Shown here piece by piece: positions 40,715-53,786 of a stretch of DNA of 64,000 bases; position 1 is the stretch's first letter, and every line of letters starts with the position of its first letter. Location of the stretch: contig QJNS01000708.1 in assembly GCA_004154925.1 (NCBI GenBank), positions 1-64,000 of the forward strand. The letters run 5' to 3'. Source of the stretch: Monosporascus cannonballus. Taxonomy: Eukaryota; Ascomycota; Sordariomycetes; Xylariales. The translations under genes were made by a program, and so were the position numbers. The notes beneath the pieces were generated by a model. The model had not been told where the DNA came from and searched no databases. It saw nothing but the letters and a program-made list of their open reading frames with translations.

Positions 40715-40838
40715 TGTTATGGCTGCACCATACCATTACGCCACCAGGGCAAAAGATCAGTGGAATGATCGCAATTATGGCAATCATCCTGGTGCTTACA
40801 GCTGTATAAGAGCTCTTACGGTGGACTAGGCCGTAACA
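40715..40838 (+). repeat. solo LTR, epsilon family (124 bp), 58 bases after the gene stop
   Basis: The unit starts TGTTATGGCTGC and ends AGGCCGTAACA, with an exact 5-bp duplication, CAATG, at 40710-40714 and 40839-40843. It is nearly identical to 53652-53781. It is GC-balanced and almost free of RIP changes. Being so close to the stop of the rhodopsin-domain gene, it probably lies in that gene's 3' untranslated region or terminator. Its strand is arbitrary because no internal region is attached. Confidence 0.92.
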
Positions 40839-40944
40839 CAATGATGCCTCGCTCCAACTGGATTGACCCACTGAATGTGCCGTTGTCCCAACCGGGTCTC
40901 TTCCTGTTTCAATTTGCTAGAATAGGGGTAGTATCGGCTCATAC

Positions 40945-41108
40945 TGTCAGCTAGCCAGGTGTGCTATAGCACACCAAATACGGAAAGGTCACCTTCTGAT
41001 CGGAACATGTATACTCCGTTGTTAAACTACACAAAAGTGGTACGCGTTGCGAGAACGTACGTAATTAGCTGAATATAACAACGCAACTGACATCCCTTAT
41101 ATCTAATA
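40945..41108 (+). repeat. 5' LTR of the copia element
   Basis: This 164-bp LTR starts TGTCAGCTAGCC and ends ATCTAATA, where the partner ends ATCTGACA. By eye it differs from the 3' LTR at about 19 positions, mostly transitions but including roughly five transversions, so the insertion is not recent. Confidence 0.9.
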
Positions 41109-43088
41109 ATTAAAATTTTTATTCGTTTAATTCGTATATATATTTATTAATTAATTATTATTAAGACGATATAAGTTATATATCAGTAGCAATTATTAAT
41201 ATATTCTAATATTAATAATGGCGATCGTATCGTTAACGTCCTTAATTATTTATAAAAAAACTTAAGGACTAGGATTGCTTTAAGGGCGAACTCCAATTTA
41301 AAACGTACGCGCTTGATATTTGGAACTTTATCGATCTTGATTAATTATTTCCGTATTTTATTAAACCACTAAAACCCTACATAACTTTTTATCCTAAAAG
41401 ACGAATTTGTTATACGGCGCGTTTTAATATCTTATTATCGTTTTTATCGTCCGAAAAAATTACCAAAAAGATTAATTTTACGGGATATTTAATAAATACC
41501 TTTAAAATAATAACCGAAAGTAAATAGGCTTATAATTAGGATTTTACGGCATATATATATAAAGATCGCAAATATAAGAATTTCCGTAAGAACTATAACA
41601 ATTTTACAACATAAATTTTGAAGTTGGTATTTTTAGTAATTAAAAAAACGAATTTTGTTTTAAGAGACAATTTACGGAAATAATACGCTAAGTTGGTTAA
41701 ATTAAGCAAGGTATATAATAATAAGTTTCTAATTAATACTTAATAAAAATACCGCAAATAATTAAAATAAGTCTTGAAGTTAATAAAGAAACTAAACGAA
41801 TAAATCGTAAAATAACAGGAGATTATAGTCTTAAGATAGCAATACGGTATTTCAAAAACGAAAATAATAATTATATAGGTTAATAATTTATATACAATAC
41901 TGGTCTTTATTATAAGGACCTAAATAACTATTTTCTAGATAATATAAAAAATTAAAATTAATAACAGGTTAATTAATTATTAAAATAGTTATTAACTTTT
42001 TAGATTATTGGAATATGATTTATTAACAATCGTTAAAAAATCTTAAAGTAATATTTCCGACTTTTTACGGGGTTTTCGTAAATTTAATTAATTAAACCGA
42101 TTTTAATTAGGACGAAACTCAATTTATTAATTAATAATTACGGGGCAAAGCCCTAGCGCAAGTTTTAAAGCGAAATAATTATAAAGGTTTGTATTTGGAC
42201 CGAAATAACAGTAAGCGGAAACGTAATAAATCGAATATTTAGGGTACCTATTGTAAAGTTTGTGTGTACCCTTATTACGGATTACCTTAATGTTAATATG
42301 TTTTCCTTAATAAAGCCTTAGAAAATTTCCGTTTTAACGAAGTTATAACCGTTTATATAAAAAATAAGATAATTTTTAATTAATCCTTAAAGGAGGAAAT
42401 TAACCGGCTGTCGAAAGGTATAAAAAATTAATTACTTAAAAATCGGAATAGCTTTTAAAGGGAGTAAAACGGATATTAGCGTATTTTTTGATTAATTACA
42501 CGTATGGCGTAGTAAATATTTTGTTTTTCCCCTTAAGGAATTTTTTTATCCTGGATATAGGATTGACGATATATATTTTTAACGTAATTAACAGGTTTTT
42601 TAACTATAGATTTATTATATAAAACGACGGAATATACGTTAGTAATAATTTCGTCCGAATTAATGGTTACGGAAAGGTAAATATGTTATTTCGAAACCCT
42701 AATAGCATAAAGGCGTTATATTTGTACGATATAACTTATTATAAAGATTTCGTATAAAATGTGATATTATTCTGATAATTCCGAAAAAAAAAGATATTAA
42801 TAAGATAATAAAAGGATTAATAACTATATTCGAAATAAGTATAATTAAATTGTTATTGTATTAAGAAATAGGTTTAATTAATTTATTTTCGAAAAAGTCG
42901 ACATAATAATTTTTATCGTAATATTTGCGGCTTATAAATAACATGTTAATTTAAAAATTGCAAAATTATTACGTATCGGTAATAGGACTATATGGTATTT
43001 AGATTTAAGTTATCTAGGCCTTAAAATAATCGTTTAAATTTTGTCTTATATAAAGAAGGTGCGATTAAAAGGCCTTATGACGGTTAAG

Positions 43089-43330
43089 TGCCAGATATGT
43101 GATAAAGCGAAGGCTAAGAGGTAAATACGTTATATATCAAAAACGGGTGCTTTTCGATTAGGTTAAAAAATAATTATTAATTTTAGGAATTTTAAGAAAA
43201 ACTCGGAAAAATATAAATACGTAATATTCGTTATCGATAGGTACTTAAGTTATATTTAGGATATTTATTTTAAGAACGGAAAATAAAATCCCTTAATTAA
43301 TATATTCCGATATTTTTTTTAAAAATATTT
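43089..43330 (+). pseudogene. copia pre-integrase zinc motif and integrase core remnant
   Basis: The plus strand reads CQICDKAKAKR at 43089, the pre-integrase CxxC-A.AK signature of Ty1/copia. About 90 bases on it reads KYKYVIFVIDRYLSYI, the integrase strand with the first catalytic Asp, followed by a DIYFKNGK segment. Stops interrupt it. The rest of the integrase was separated by the chromovirus inserted at 43586. Confidence 0.75.
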
Positions 43331-43585
43331 TTAAAAACCAAGATAAAGTTTTTTATAAATAATCGAATATGATAACGAAATCTTAAAAAATTATTTATTT
43401 TGAAATATATTATAATTATTTTTGTTTAGCATTAAATTTAAACCTTTAATATTTTATAGCTAAGTTTAAAACGGGGGTATAAAACGTTTAAAGGATAGAA
43501 TTAAAAAAAGACCGTAATACGAAACGGCGTTAAATTATTATTATTTTTAATCGTATATATTTTTAAAACGGCAATATACCAATGT

Positions 43586-43950
43586 TGTTATGGCCCAACG
43601 AGCCACGGTCTCCAGAAACGGTCTGTCATGACCTAACCACAAATGCGTATGGGGCGGGTCACGTAATAGATTACCAACTTACTGGTAATAAGCCAATAAG
43701 CAGGATCACCAACTTATTGGTAATAATCCAACAGGTAAGAATAAAATATATACGTTTATTATTTTTATAATTTAAATAGCTTTCACTTATAATACTTATT
43801 AATATTAATCGCTTATATTACAATTTTGCATTTTTGGTATTAAGAAACGTAAATAAATTATTTTATTATTACAAAATTTTATAATATTCCTATTAATATA
43901 AATTCGTACGACTAAGGTTTAATAATTGGTTAAACCGTCTAATAGTTATA
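43586..43950 (+). repeat. 5' LTR of the beta chromovirus (two U3 repeat units)
   Basis: This 365-bp LTR starts TGTTATGGCCC and ends TAGTTATA (originally TGTTACA). At 43670-43737 it has two copies of a roughly 35-bp unit containing ACCAACTTACTGGTAATAAG. Its 3' half is AT-converted and the first 150 bases are nearly unconverted. Confidence 0.92.
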
Positions 43951-46059
43951 CGTTATAAGCTTTAATTTAGTAATATTGTTAAACGTTAAGCAATATCGCC
44001 GATATTATATTTACTAGCAAGCAGCCCAAATAGCCCATTTACCAGGTCCCTGATTACCCGGATATTGGAATGGAATCCGAAAAGGAAAAGGAAAAATTTC
44101 GCCTTTTTTGCGAAAAGGTTTTTCGATATTTAAATATTATAAATAAACGTATTATTTAGCTAAAAACAAAATAATAATAACCTTATAACGTCCCTTTAAG
44201 TCGTTTATAAAAAGCTTAAAAAAAACTCTCGAAATCGGAAAACCCCTTTAAATAAACCAAGTTATTTAGCTGAATTTTACTAAAAAACTAGGAAAAATCC
44301 TTAAATTTCTCAAATTAAAACTTCTCGACAGAACTTTAACCAAATTATAATTATTTTTAATTTAATATCGAATATATTTTAGGTATTCTTTTATTCGATT
44401 TATTACGTTTATTATACGAAATAAATTCGTAATTAGACGATTTACCGGAAATACAATTATTTAGTTAGAACCTGTTATAAAAAATATATTATTTTATTAA
44501 TTAAAAACCAAAATCCAAAAATACTGTAAATTTCTAACGCTTACGAACAATTAGAATAAATATTAATAAAACGTTTCGAAATAATAAATAAAAAATAAAA
44601 GTCGAAATATAAATTTAATAATTATAACAAAAAGAATTTATATTTAATTACAGTAATATGTGAATTTAATTAGTTACTAAATTAAATTAAGGATAAAAAG
44701 CATTAATAACTAAGTTTTTTAACGGCCTAAGAATATATAAAAAAAGCTTTTTAAGTTTAATCGGCCGGATTATTTATCGGATTATATCATTATGGCAATT
44801 AAAATTAACGATCGATAATGAGTATAACGTATTAAGGATATTAAAAGAAAAAATAACAACAAACCCCGATATATGGTTAATATTAGCGCTTTTCGACGTA
44901 ATAATATCTTTACGGCACAGAATGAGGATCTATGGAAGTAGGAGCTATTTATAAGAAGGACTAGAATTAAACCAAATATTATAATTGCAACAAAATAAGA
45001 TAAGAGGTAACATAATATAAGGCACCTAAAAAACTCCGTTAAAATAATTGGAAACTTGTATTTAAAGGATAATCCAGACAAAACTAAATAAACGGAAGTA
45101 AATTTATTAATCTAATTCAGCCTAAATATATACGAAGTTCCTTATAGCGAAAAACTTAATAAAAAATACGAAAAACTCGAAAAGTAGCTTAATAAGTATA
45201 ACGAACATAATAAGAAGTATTATAGGGATAATTATGCAAATACCAAGATTATACAAAAAAAATATGTCCCGGAACCCTTGATCGATACGGTAAAATGCAT
45301 ATTATATATTGTTAATAACGAGAATATCCCAATTACGAAAAAGGGAAATAATATATTTACGGACGGATTACCCGTATATATTATAAAGGATTCGATTTTT
45401 CAAATCGTATCGGAAATTAAAAAAACGATAAATAATAATATTAACATTTTCGATATATAATACCAAAAGATATTTAATAATTAGCCGAAACAAAAAGCTA
45501 GCCCGAAAAAAAGTAATACTTGCAAAAAATCCCTTTATATTATTTTTAATAATATAACCATTAAAGAGATAAGGGATTAATTTAACGCATAATGGAAAAA
45601 TATTATCCAAAAGTTATTACGACTTTTTATTTTCAGCTAATATTTATTATAAATCTTTACGAAAAAATATTATTAAGAAAAAATTATATTAATCTAGAGA
45701 AAATCTTAAGAACAATAATTCAAATAACGCATGATAAAATATAGTTCTAAATATAAAAAAACAGTTTATTCAATAAGAAAAGAAACTGTAGTAAAATTAA
45801 AAATAATTTATATAATTCGAAGGAATAATACGCCGGCAATAACGATAAATATAATAACTCAATGCGTTAAATATAAAAAATAAAGTTCGACAAATTCGAA
45901 CAAAAGTTAAAAAAAGAAATTACCTATAAAAAAGCCATAAAATAACGAAATCTAAAAATATTAAAGGGAATTCCAAAAAAGGGTTTTAAACGTAACGATA
46001 AGAACCGTTAATAACTTTATTACCTTGGATATACGAATAAGAACATATTAATATACCGT

Positions 46060-49000
46060 AATAATAAACTGCGGAGCTCTGGGCAGAAATTACATTATAT
46101 CGGATATGCTTAAAAAGCTGAAACTGCTATAGAAATATAAGTTAAAACTCTATATAATAATAAATGTCGAAAGTTAAAATTTCACTTGTAATAACGGAAA
46201 AATTATACGCAAAATTAATTGTTTCGAAATTTTTATCTAAAAATAACATTAAATAATTAATTTCAACATCGTTTTATTAGAAAATTACGATATATTCTTA
46301 AGATTATTATAAATACGTTAATACGGAATTTTAATTAATAATAAAATTAGCCAGATAATATTAGTCTTATATCTTAGTAACAAATAAAAAATTAAATCTT
46401 AATATTCGATCGATAATAACGATAAATATAAATATAAAGATAAGACATAAACATTATGACCCAAAAGGGCAAAACATAAGAAAAATAAATGGGCATTAAA
46501 GAAAAATACAACGTATAGTTATTATTATTAAAGCAAAATTAAAGCAATTAAATAATGATTTAAAACAGCAGCCATAAGAAATAAAAAATCTAACCAATAT
46601 GCCATTACAATACTATAAATATAAAGAGTTTTTCAGAAAAGAACTTAATACGAAATTACTAGAACATAATAAATAAAATTATGAAATAATCCTTAAAAAA
46701 GATTTTCGACGAAGTTTTACCTTATTTACAACCTTAACAAAAATGAATTACGCATTTTTAAAGAATACCTGGACAATCGACTACAGAAAAAATAAATTCG
46801 ATTTTCGAAAATACCAGCAGAATACCTTATATTCTTTATACTTTAAAAATTAAGAAATTATAATGTATAATTAATTATCGATAACTAAACGATAGTATTA
46901 TTAAAAATCGAACGTTATTACCCTTAATTACGGAATTAAAAAACCGACTTTACAGAACCAAATAATTTATAACGTTCGATATCAAAAATAAATATAACTT
47001 TATCAAAATGAAAAAAGGTTACGAATAAAAAATAACTTTCACAACGAAATACGAACTGTTTAAGTATTTGGTTATACTAATAAGATTTACGAACGTACTA
47101 ATAACCTTTTAACAGATAATAAATTATGTATTACGAAAATATCTCGATATTTGCGTCGTTTACTATCTCGACGACAGTTTTATTGTTTTACAAACGGAAA
47201 AAATATATGCAGGATACATTTATAAAATTTTTCAAATTTTACAAAACGTAAAATTATTTATTAACGCCAAAAAAAATTAATTTTATATATAAAAAGTAAA
47301 ATATTTGAGATATATTATTATCCCAGAATATATCAAGATAAACCCCAAAAAATCGTTGCAATTATAAAATGGTAAATATTAACAACAGTTAAAAAGGTAT
47401 AAGCATTTTTTGAATTCGCCAATTATTACAAAAAATTTATTCGAAACTTTAGCAAAATAACTATAACTTTAACGAACTTTACAAAAAAAAAAGTTTAAAT
47501 AAATATCAAATACGAAAAAAGCATTTTAAGATATTAAGGATAAAATTACTAACGAACCAGTATTAATTATGCAGGATCTAAACCGTCTCGTTAAATTAAA
47601 AACCGATATTTCGGATTACGCGTTAGGCGTAATAATCGGATAGCAAAATAATTAGAACAAATTGTACCTTCTTATACTCTTTTCGTATATATTAAAAGGA
47701 ACTGAACTTAATTACGGCATTTTAAATAAGCAATTTATGGCTATTATTATGGCATTTCGAGAATTTAGATATTTTTTAAAAAGAAATTTATACTAGGTTA
47801 AGGTTTATACGGATTATTAAAATTTTACCCGATTTATTACAACCAGGGAGCTTATAAAACGATAATTTCGTTACGCGGAAAAATTAGCGAACTTCGATTT
47901 CGCTATAATCCATAAGAAAAGCTTAAAGAATAACAAAGCGAATACTCTGAACAAATAACCAAACCTTAACAAAGTAAGTTAAAATTAGTTATACAATTTT
48001 CGATATTACTATAAAAAGATATTTACATTTACGACAAATTACGACAATTCAGGCAATACTTTTCGATATGCACCAGAAAATCTAATAGTATAACGATGGT
48101 TTCCTAAAAAGCTAAAAAATAAACAAAATACAAGTTTTAAAGAAATATCAGAAAAATCCAGTATAAGAAATATGCGAATATTAATTATACGGATATCCAG
48201 GAATTCACAAAACTCTAAAACGGCTTTAACGTATATACTCTTTTCCTAAAATAAAATTAACGGTATAAAAAATTATACGGCAATGCAATATTTGCACCAA
48301 AGCAAAAACTCGACGACATAAGCTATACGGAAAATTATAGCTATTACTAGTCGCAAAATGACTATAATATTTAATTATATTTAACTTTATTACCAAGCTT
48401 TTTATATCAAAAAATCCAGCTATAGAAATACATTATAACAGCACTTTCGTAATTGTCGACCGATTTACGAAATTTTCTTATTTCTTACCATATTACGAAG
48501 ATATAAACGACGAACAAATAGTATTTATTTTTTTCAAATACATCTTTAGTATTTACGGATTACTTATAGAAATTATTTCAGATAAAGGATTTATATTTGT
48601 TTTAAAATTTTGGTAAAGCCTAATAATATAAATCGGCTTAAATCCCAAATTATCTAATATATTTAAACCTTAAACAGATAAATAAATAAAACGAATAAAC
48701 CAAACTTTGGAAATTTACTTACAATATTACATTAATTACGAATAAATTAACTGGATTAAAAAGTTACTTAATACTTAACTAACCTACAATATCAATTACA
48801 ACGAAAATATCAAAATAATATCAGTAAACGCAAACTTTGATTTTATCCCAGATATCTATAAAGAAAATAGACGACGACGGTCCGATTAATATCAAAATAA
48901 TCCTTACGATAAAACAGTTACGATAGCTATATTAAAAAATAAAAACGGAGTTAAAATTCGTACGTAACCAAATAAGTAAGTATTATAATCAGAAAAGATT

Positions 49001-49390
49001 AAAGGAACCTACTTTCGAAAAGGGGAAAATGGTTTTCCTTACCACCAAAAATATTTAAACAAAACGACTTAATAAAAAACTTAACTTCAAATATATCGGT
49101 CTATATAAACTTACTAAGAAAATCTTAAAAAATAATTATTAATTAGAATTTCCACCAAAAGTTAAATTCCATTTAATTTTTTACGTTTTGTAATTCGAAT
49201 TAATAACAGATATAATTAAGGTATATACGGCATAAAATGCTATAAAAATAAAAGACGAACAAATATACAAAATAAAGAAAATCCTCGACATGCGAAAACA
49301 AAACGAATTTACCCAGTACTTAATTAAATGAAAAAAACACCCGGATTTCGAGAATATATGGAAACCTGCTAAAACCCTTATTAGCGTCTA
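46060..49390 (+). pseudogene. beta chromovirus pol remnant: protease, RT, RNase H, integrase, chromodomain
   Basis: The domains, in order, are as follows. A retropepsin-like segment at about 46060-46170 reads INCGALGRNY, with the active-site D replaced by N. Reverse transcriptase at about 46916-47200 reads LPLITELKNRL, FDIKNKYN, KYELFKYLV and the catalytic YLDD. RNase H at about 47590-47645 reads KTDISDYALGVIIG. Integrase at about 48455-48616 reads VDRFTKFSYFLPYY and IISDKGF....KFW. The integrase tail at about 49085-49150 reads FKYIGLYK. The chromodomain at about 49285-49390 reads FTQYLIK...HPDFENIWKPAK. In-frame stops fall mostly at expected Trp or Gln positions: in the reverse transcriptase stretch all three do (codons TAA). 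The protein would copy and integrate the element, with the chromodomain targeting it to heterochromatin. Confidence 0.9.
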
Positions 49391-50024
49391 GCGCCTGTTA
49401 AAAAACATTTACCAATAACGACAGAACTATTCGAAATAATAGCCTTCTAATTTACAAAATCCAAAAAAAGAAATCCTTAATTTACCGTATTCTAATTAAT
49501 TACGTCTACCTTATCTAGAGCCTATATTTCGACCACAAATTTTAACTTTAATTGCGCAAAATCGTTAAAATCGTCCAAAGATTAAAAGGTATAATTAATA
49601 AATTTCGTACCTTAAAATTAATAATATTAATGCTAATAACGTATACGAGAAAAACGCACAAAAACTTCGAACAAAGGTTTTTCGGCCGCTAATTTTTCCT
49701 TTTCTAGTTTTTTCGACTTTGCGATATAACGGTTAATTATAAAAACAAGGATTCTAATCCCGTTATACGAACAAGCTTAACAAATATATTCCTTATAACG
49801 AAAAACGTTATCCATTATTTGGTAGTTAAATTGTCGGGCAAAATAAAAAGATCAAAATATCGCGTCGAAACTTTCGAATTTAATTAAATGAGCCAGGGCA
49901 AATTGCTATTAGGATTTACGAAAACGACATTTAAATATACCGGAAAACATATTAGATGGATATAAAAAGCTTACCCAAAAAAAAAGAAAATCTTAAGGGC
50001 AAAATTTGTAAAAAAGGGAGATTA

Positions 50025-50425
50025 TATTATGACCTAACGAGCTACGGTTTCTAGAAACGGTTTGTCGTAACCCAACCGCAAATACGTATAGGGCGAGTCA
50101 CGTAATAAATCACCAACTTACTAATAGTAACCCAGTAAACCGGATCATTAACTTACTAGTAATAAGCTAATAAGCCGGATTACTAACTTACTGATAATAA
50201 TTTAACAAATAAAAATAAGATATACACTCTTATTATTTTTATAATTTAAATACCTTCAGTTTGTAACACTTATTAATACTAATTGCTTATAATACGACTT
50301 TTGCAGCTTTGGTATTAAAAAACGTAACTAAGTTACTTTATTACTACAGAGTTCTACGATACTTCTGCTAACATAAACCCGTACAACTAAGGTTTAATAG
50401 TGGGTTAAACCGCCTACCTGTTACA
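50025..50425 (+). repeat. 3' LTR of the beta chromovirus (three U3 repeat units)
   Basis: This 401-bp LTR starts TATTATGACC and ends CCTGTTACA. It has three copies of the roughly 35-bp unit at about 50109-50210, one more than the 5' LTR, which accounts for the 36-bp length difference. Confidence 0.92.
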
Positions 50426-51999
50426 AATATAACCGAACGCTTAAATATATTTTATTTTGGCAAATTCCGTATAAGGTTTATTATATTTATTTGATATATA
50501 AAAACGGTATAATAAAATTTAATCCTAAGCTTTAATACGCTTATTTACAAATTTACAGTTATATGACTTATGTTATAAAAAAGACCGTTAGGAAGAAAAA
50601 ATAGAAACTTTAAAAATTAAACTTAAAGGTTTAAATCGGTTGTTTTGTTAATTATTAATTAACGAATATTTACGAAATCTGGAACGTTTTAACGAATAAA
50701 GTTATCGTTATTCGAAATATATAATTTAACGAAAAAGTTATTTTTAAAGAACATTAAGGATTTTAAAGACGAATTTCTTTATATTAATAAAAACGAAATA
50801 TAACGTATTTTTCGACAGGTATTTATACTTGATTATGTTATAAGTTATCTAAATATATATATATATATAAAGAAGATAAAAATTTAAGCAAAAGAATTTA
50901 GATATTGATTAAATCTGAAATTATGGAATAAAGCGGTATTAACGTAACAAACGTACAGGATAAGCAAAAATAAGTTTATTCGTAAAGGATTAATTATTTT
51001 TATACGACCGTTCTGTTCGAGTTATTTTTATTCCTTAAACTATTTTTTTCTCTAACGTTTGCTTTGATAATTATTACGATTATTATGCCGACGGGAGAAA
51101 TAAAAGTGGTATTAGGTTTTTGTTATATTGTTTAACTTAAAATGACGGTAAAAAACGAAGATATTTTGCGGTTAAAAAAATGTACCGTATATTCCGTATC
51201 AAAAAGATAATTTTCGATATAATTATACAATATAAAAAACTGCGTTTAACGCAAAACGTAAAGTTTATTTTATTAATACGATTAATAACGGGCCGGTAAA
51301 TTGCAGAAATTTAAGGAAACTAATAATTTAAAGTACGTATTGCCTTAATTGGAAAGGCTTTAATTTATTAATATACGAAAGGATGTTTAAGTTGTAAAAC
51401 GGGATATATAGGCGTAGTTTATTTTCACTATCGCGAAGTTATAAAAAGCTAAATATATATCCTTTAGAGCAAAAATTTTTAAATGCCAAAAAACCTTTTT
51501 TATAAGGTTATAAGAATATAAAATCCTAATAAATTATTACTTAATTTTTTGCTAAAGGGAAATAAGTCCTAAAATATATTTAGATACATATTTTGAAATT
51601 TAATAAAAATAGTTAATTATAAAAGCGTAAGGTATAACTTATAATGTAGAATAATTATTAATTTAAAAATGCATATAATAATATATATACGTTTACGTTT
51701 ATCGGAAAGTTTTTCGGAACGTTAATTATTATCGTAATTCGTTTCGATTTGAAATTTAAATAATATAATGTTATTAATGTTTTCGTTTACGCGAATTTAC
51801 TGTATGACGTATATATAAAGACTTCTTTAAGGTACTTATATTATGGCAAATTTTATTAATTAAAAAACTTTTATTCGGCTTAAAGAAATTACTGTTATTA
51901 TAATAAAAAGATTTTACTAATATCCTAAAAAATATGGGCTTTAATCCCGTTCCTTATACGTCTTATTATTTTTTTTATTAAGAGATATTTCTTTTCTTT

Positions 52000-52560
52000 T
52001 TTACGTTAACGATATTATCGTAATATATCGCAAAAAAAGTTAATATCTCGTTAATTAGGTGATCTAGTAAATTAAGAAACGGTATATTCTTATAAAAAGT
52101 AAAAGCTTTTAATCAATTTTCGATATCGAAATATTTAAAAACCGTATTAAACAGAAAATCTGGTTATTTTAATTTAATTTTATAAATAAATTAGTTAATT
52201 CTGTTCTTAAAGAACGTTTAAATAATTTTTTAAATACCCCGATATTTACCGTTAAAGTATTATTTAACCTTAATTTAATTAATTTATATTTAATAAATAG
52301 TGAAGAAAATAAGTTCGATTTTGTATATAACAATTAATACCTAATCCGATTTATTTTTTGCCGTATTTTAATTAATACGATTTAACTTAAACCTTAATAC
52401 CGCATATTACGAAACGGTCGATTAAGTTATATTATACTTAATCGATACCAAAATATGAGTTTTGTAATTTGGCGGCAAAGATTTGATAGATATATAAAAT
52501 AACGTTTTTTTACGGATAATATTATCGATTAAAAAAGTTCTCAAATATATATTATTAAGT
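52000..52560 (+). pseudogene. copia reverse transcriptase and RNase H remnant
   Basis: At about 52009 the plus strand reads FYVNDIIVIYR, the FYVDD catalytic motif with the first Asp changed to Asn. It is followed by a damaged F.GI strand and a KIWL segment. Around 52330-52520 it continues into the RNase H region, with a NMSFVIW.....FDRYIK pattern where Y.L.Y.G.....GY.D is expected. It belongs to the copia element whose integrase lies left of the nested chromovirus. Confidence 0.7.
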
Positions 52561-53122
52561 TATTTGGATAATTAATTATGTACAAAATAAATAAACCGGA
52601 TATAATAACTATTTTTATAACCGAAACGGATTTATTACTTTTTGCGTAAAGTACTAAAAAGACTTTTTTATTTTTCGATTAATTATAAAATTAAAAAGCG
52701 ATTTAAAAACGGAACCTATAAATACATAATACGATAATTTATAAATTATACTACTAATTAACATAAATATCGTTTTTATAACGAAATTATAATATATTAA
52801 TATATATAATTAGTGGTTGTAAAAAATAATAAAAAAAGCTAATTAAAATAGATTATATATTTACGGGTAATATGCCAGCAAATGGATTAATAAAAACCTT
52901 ATTACAAAAAGCCTTAAGGTACTTTAAAAATAATTAAAATTAAGAAATATTATACAAGTTTTCGAACGGCAGAAAAACATTTTATGAATAATTTTAAAGG
53001 CGGAATTAATTAATTAGAAAGATTTAATCGCCGGAAGAAAGGTGGAATAAATAGTTGTAGCTCTAGAAAGTGATAAAAAGTAATAATTTACGCCCTGAAT
53101 GTTTTAAGGCGTTAAGGGTGTG

Positions 53123-53286
53123 TGTCAGCTATCCAGGTGTGCTATAGCATACCAAATATAGAAAGGTTACCTTCTTATCGGAATATATATACTCCGTTGC
53201 TAAACTACACAACAGTAGTTCGCGTTGCGAGAACGCACGTAATTAGCTGAATATAGTAACGCAACTGAGGTCCCTTATATCTGACA
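53123..53286 (+). repeat. 3' LTR of the copia element
   Basis: This 164-bp LTR starts TGTCAGCTATCC and ends ATCTGACA, with TGTCAG/CTGACA as terminal inverted hexamers. It is preceded by a purine-rich AAGGCGTTAAGGGTG tract and followed by the target copy TATAC. Confidence 0.9.
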
Positions 53287-53291
53287 TATAC

Positions 53292-53646
53292 CGTTTATAT
53301 AAATAATTCTGTAAAGGTTAAACTAACTGCTTATTATAAATATAAAAGGTTCTCCAAAGTTTATTAAATTATTAAACCATATTACTTAAAAACTACGTAT
53401 TATAAAATATTTGAAAAATACTATAATATATTATTTTTAATAACAAATTTATTAACATGTCGTATTAATGTAAATAAAGGATCGTGTTTCGTAGTTTAAA
53501 TAAATATAAGTTACTTTAGCTAGCTTAGGCTTCTGCTAACTCGTTTTTATTTTTGATATATTTTTATATATTATGCGAAATCGTTAAAATTGACTAATTA
53601 TATAGCGTATTTTTATAACAGGTTAACGATACCTAAGTTCAAGTTA
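53292..53646. other. AT-rich RIP-type DNA, unassigned
   Basis: About 350 AT-rich bases lie between the copia element and the next solo LTR. No gene or repeat was recognised. Confidence 0.5.
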
Positions 53647-53651
53647 TAAAG

Positions 53652-53781
53652 TGTTATGGCTGCACCATGCCATTACGCCACCAGGGCAAAAGATCAGTGG
53701 AATGATCGCAATTGTGGCAATTATCCTGGTGCTTACAGCTGCATATATATTGGAGCTCTTACGGTGGACCAAGCCGTAACA
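53652..53781 (+). repeat. solo LTR, epsilon family (130 bp)
   Basis: The unit starts TGTTATGGCTGC and ends AAGCCGTAACA, with an exact 5-bp duplication, TAAAG, at 53647-53651 and 53782-53786. It is almost identical to 40715-40838 apart from a small insertion of ATAT-type bases. It is GC-balanced inside AT-saturated DNA. Confidence 0.92.
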
Positions 53782-53786
53782 TAAAG

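Larger units (their letters stand above)
43586..50425 (+). mobile_element. complete Ty3/gypsy chromovirus (family beta) nested in the copia element
   Basis: This 6840-bp element has LTRs at 43586-43950 and 50025-50425. The target duplication is AATGT at 43581-43585 and AATAT at 50426-50430, differing by one G-to-A in TpG context. A polypurine tract, AAAAAAGGGAGATTATA, precedes the 3' LTR. The plus strand carries, in order: a gag tail near 44.8 kb, aspartic protease near 46.06-46.17 kb, reverse transcriptase, RNase H, integrase with GPY/F tail and a chromodomain. It is the best preserved element in the window, although every domain has stops. Confidence 0.95.
40945..53286 (+). mobile_element. 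Ty1/copia element (family delta) with a chromovirus nested inside
   Basis: The element starts TGTCAG at 40945 and ends CTGACA at 53286, with two 164-bp LTRs. The target duplication is CATAC at 40940-40944 and TATAC at 53287-53291, differing by one C-to-T in CpA context. Without the nested element (43586-50425 plus its 5-bp duplication) it is about 5.5 kb, normal for copia. Plus-strand pre-integrase and integrase motifs lie at 43089-43330, left of the nested insertion. Reverse transcriptase and RNase H motifs lie at about 52000-52560, to its right. Integrase before reverse transcriptase is the Ty1/copia order. The interior is RIP-degraded. Confidence 0.92.

Noticed and set aside
44782..45081. 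99-codon minus-strand hydrophobic open frame that looks like a membrane protein
   Set aside because: It is antisense to the gag region of the plus-strand beta chromovirus; AT-rich antisense frames look hydrophobic.
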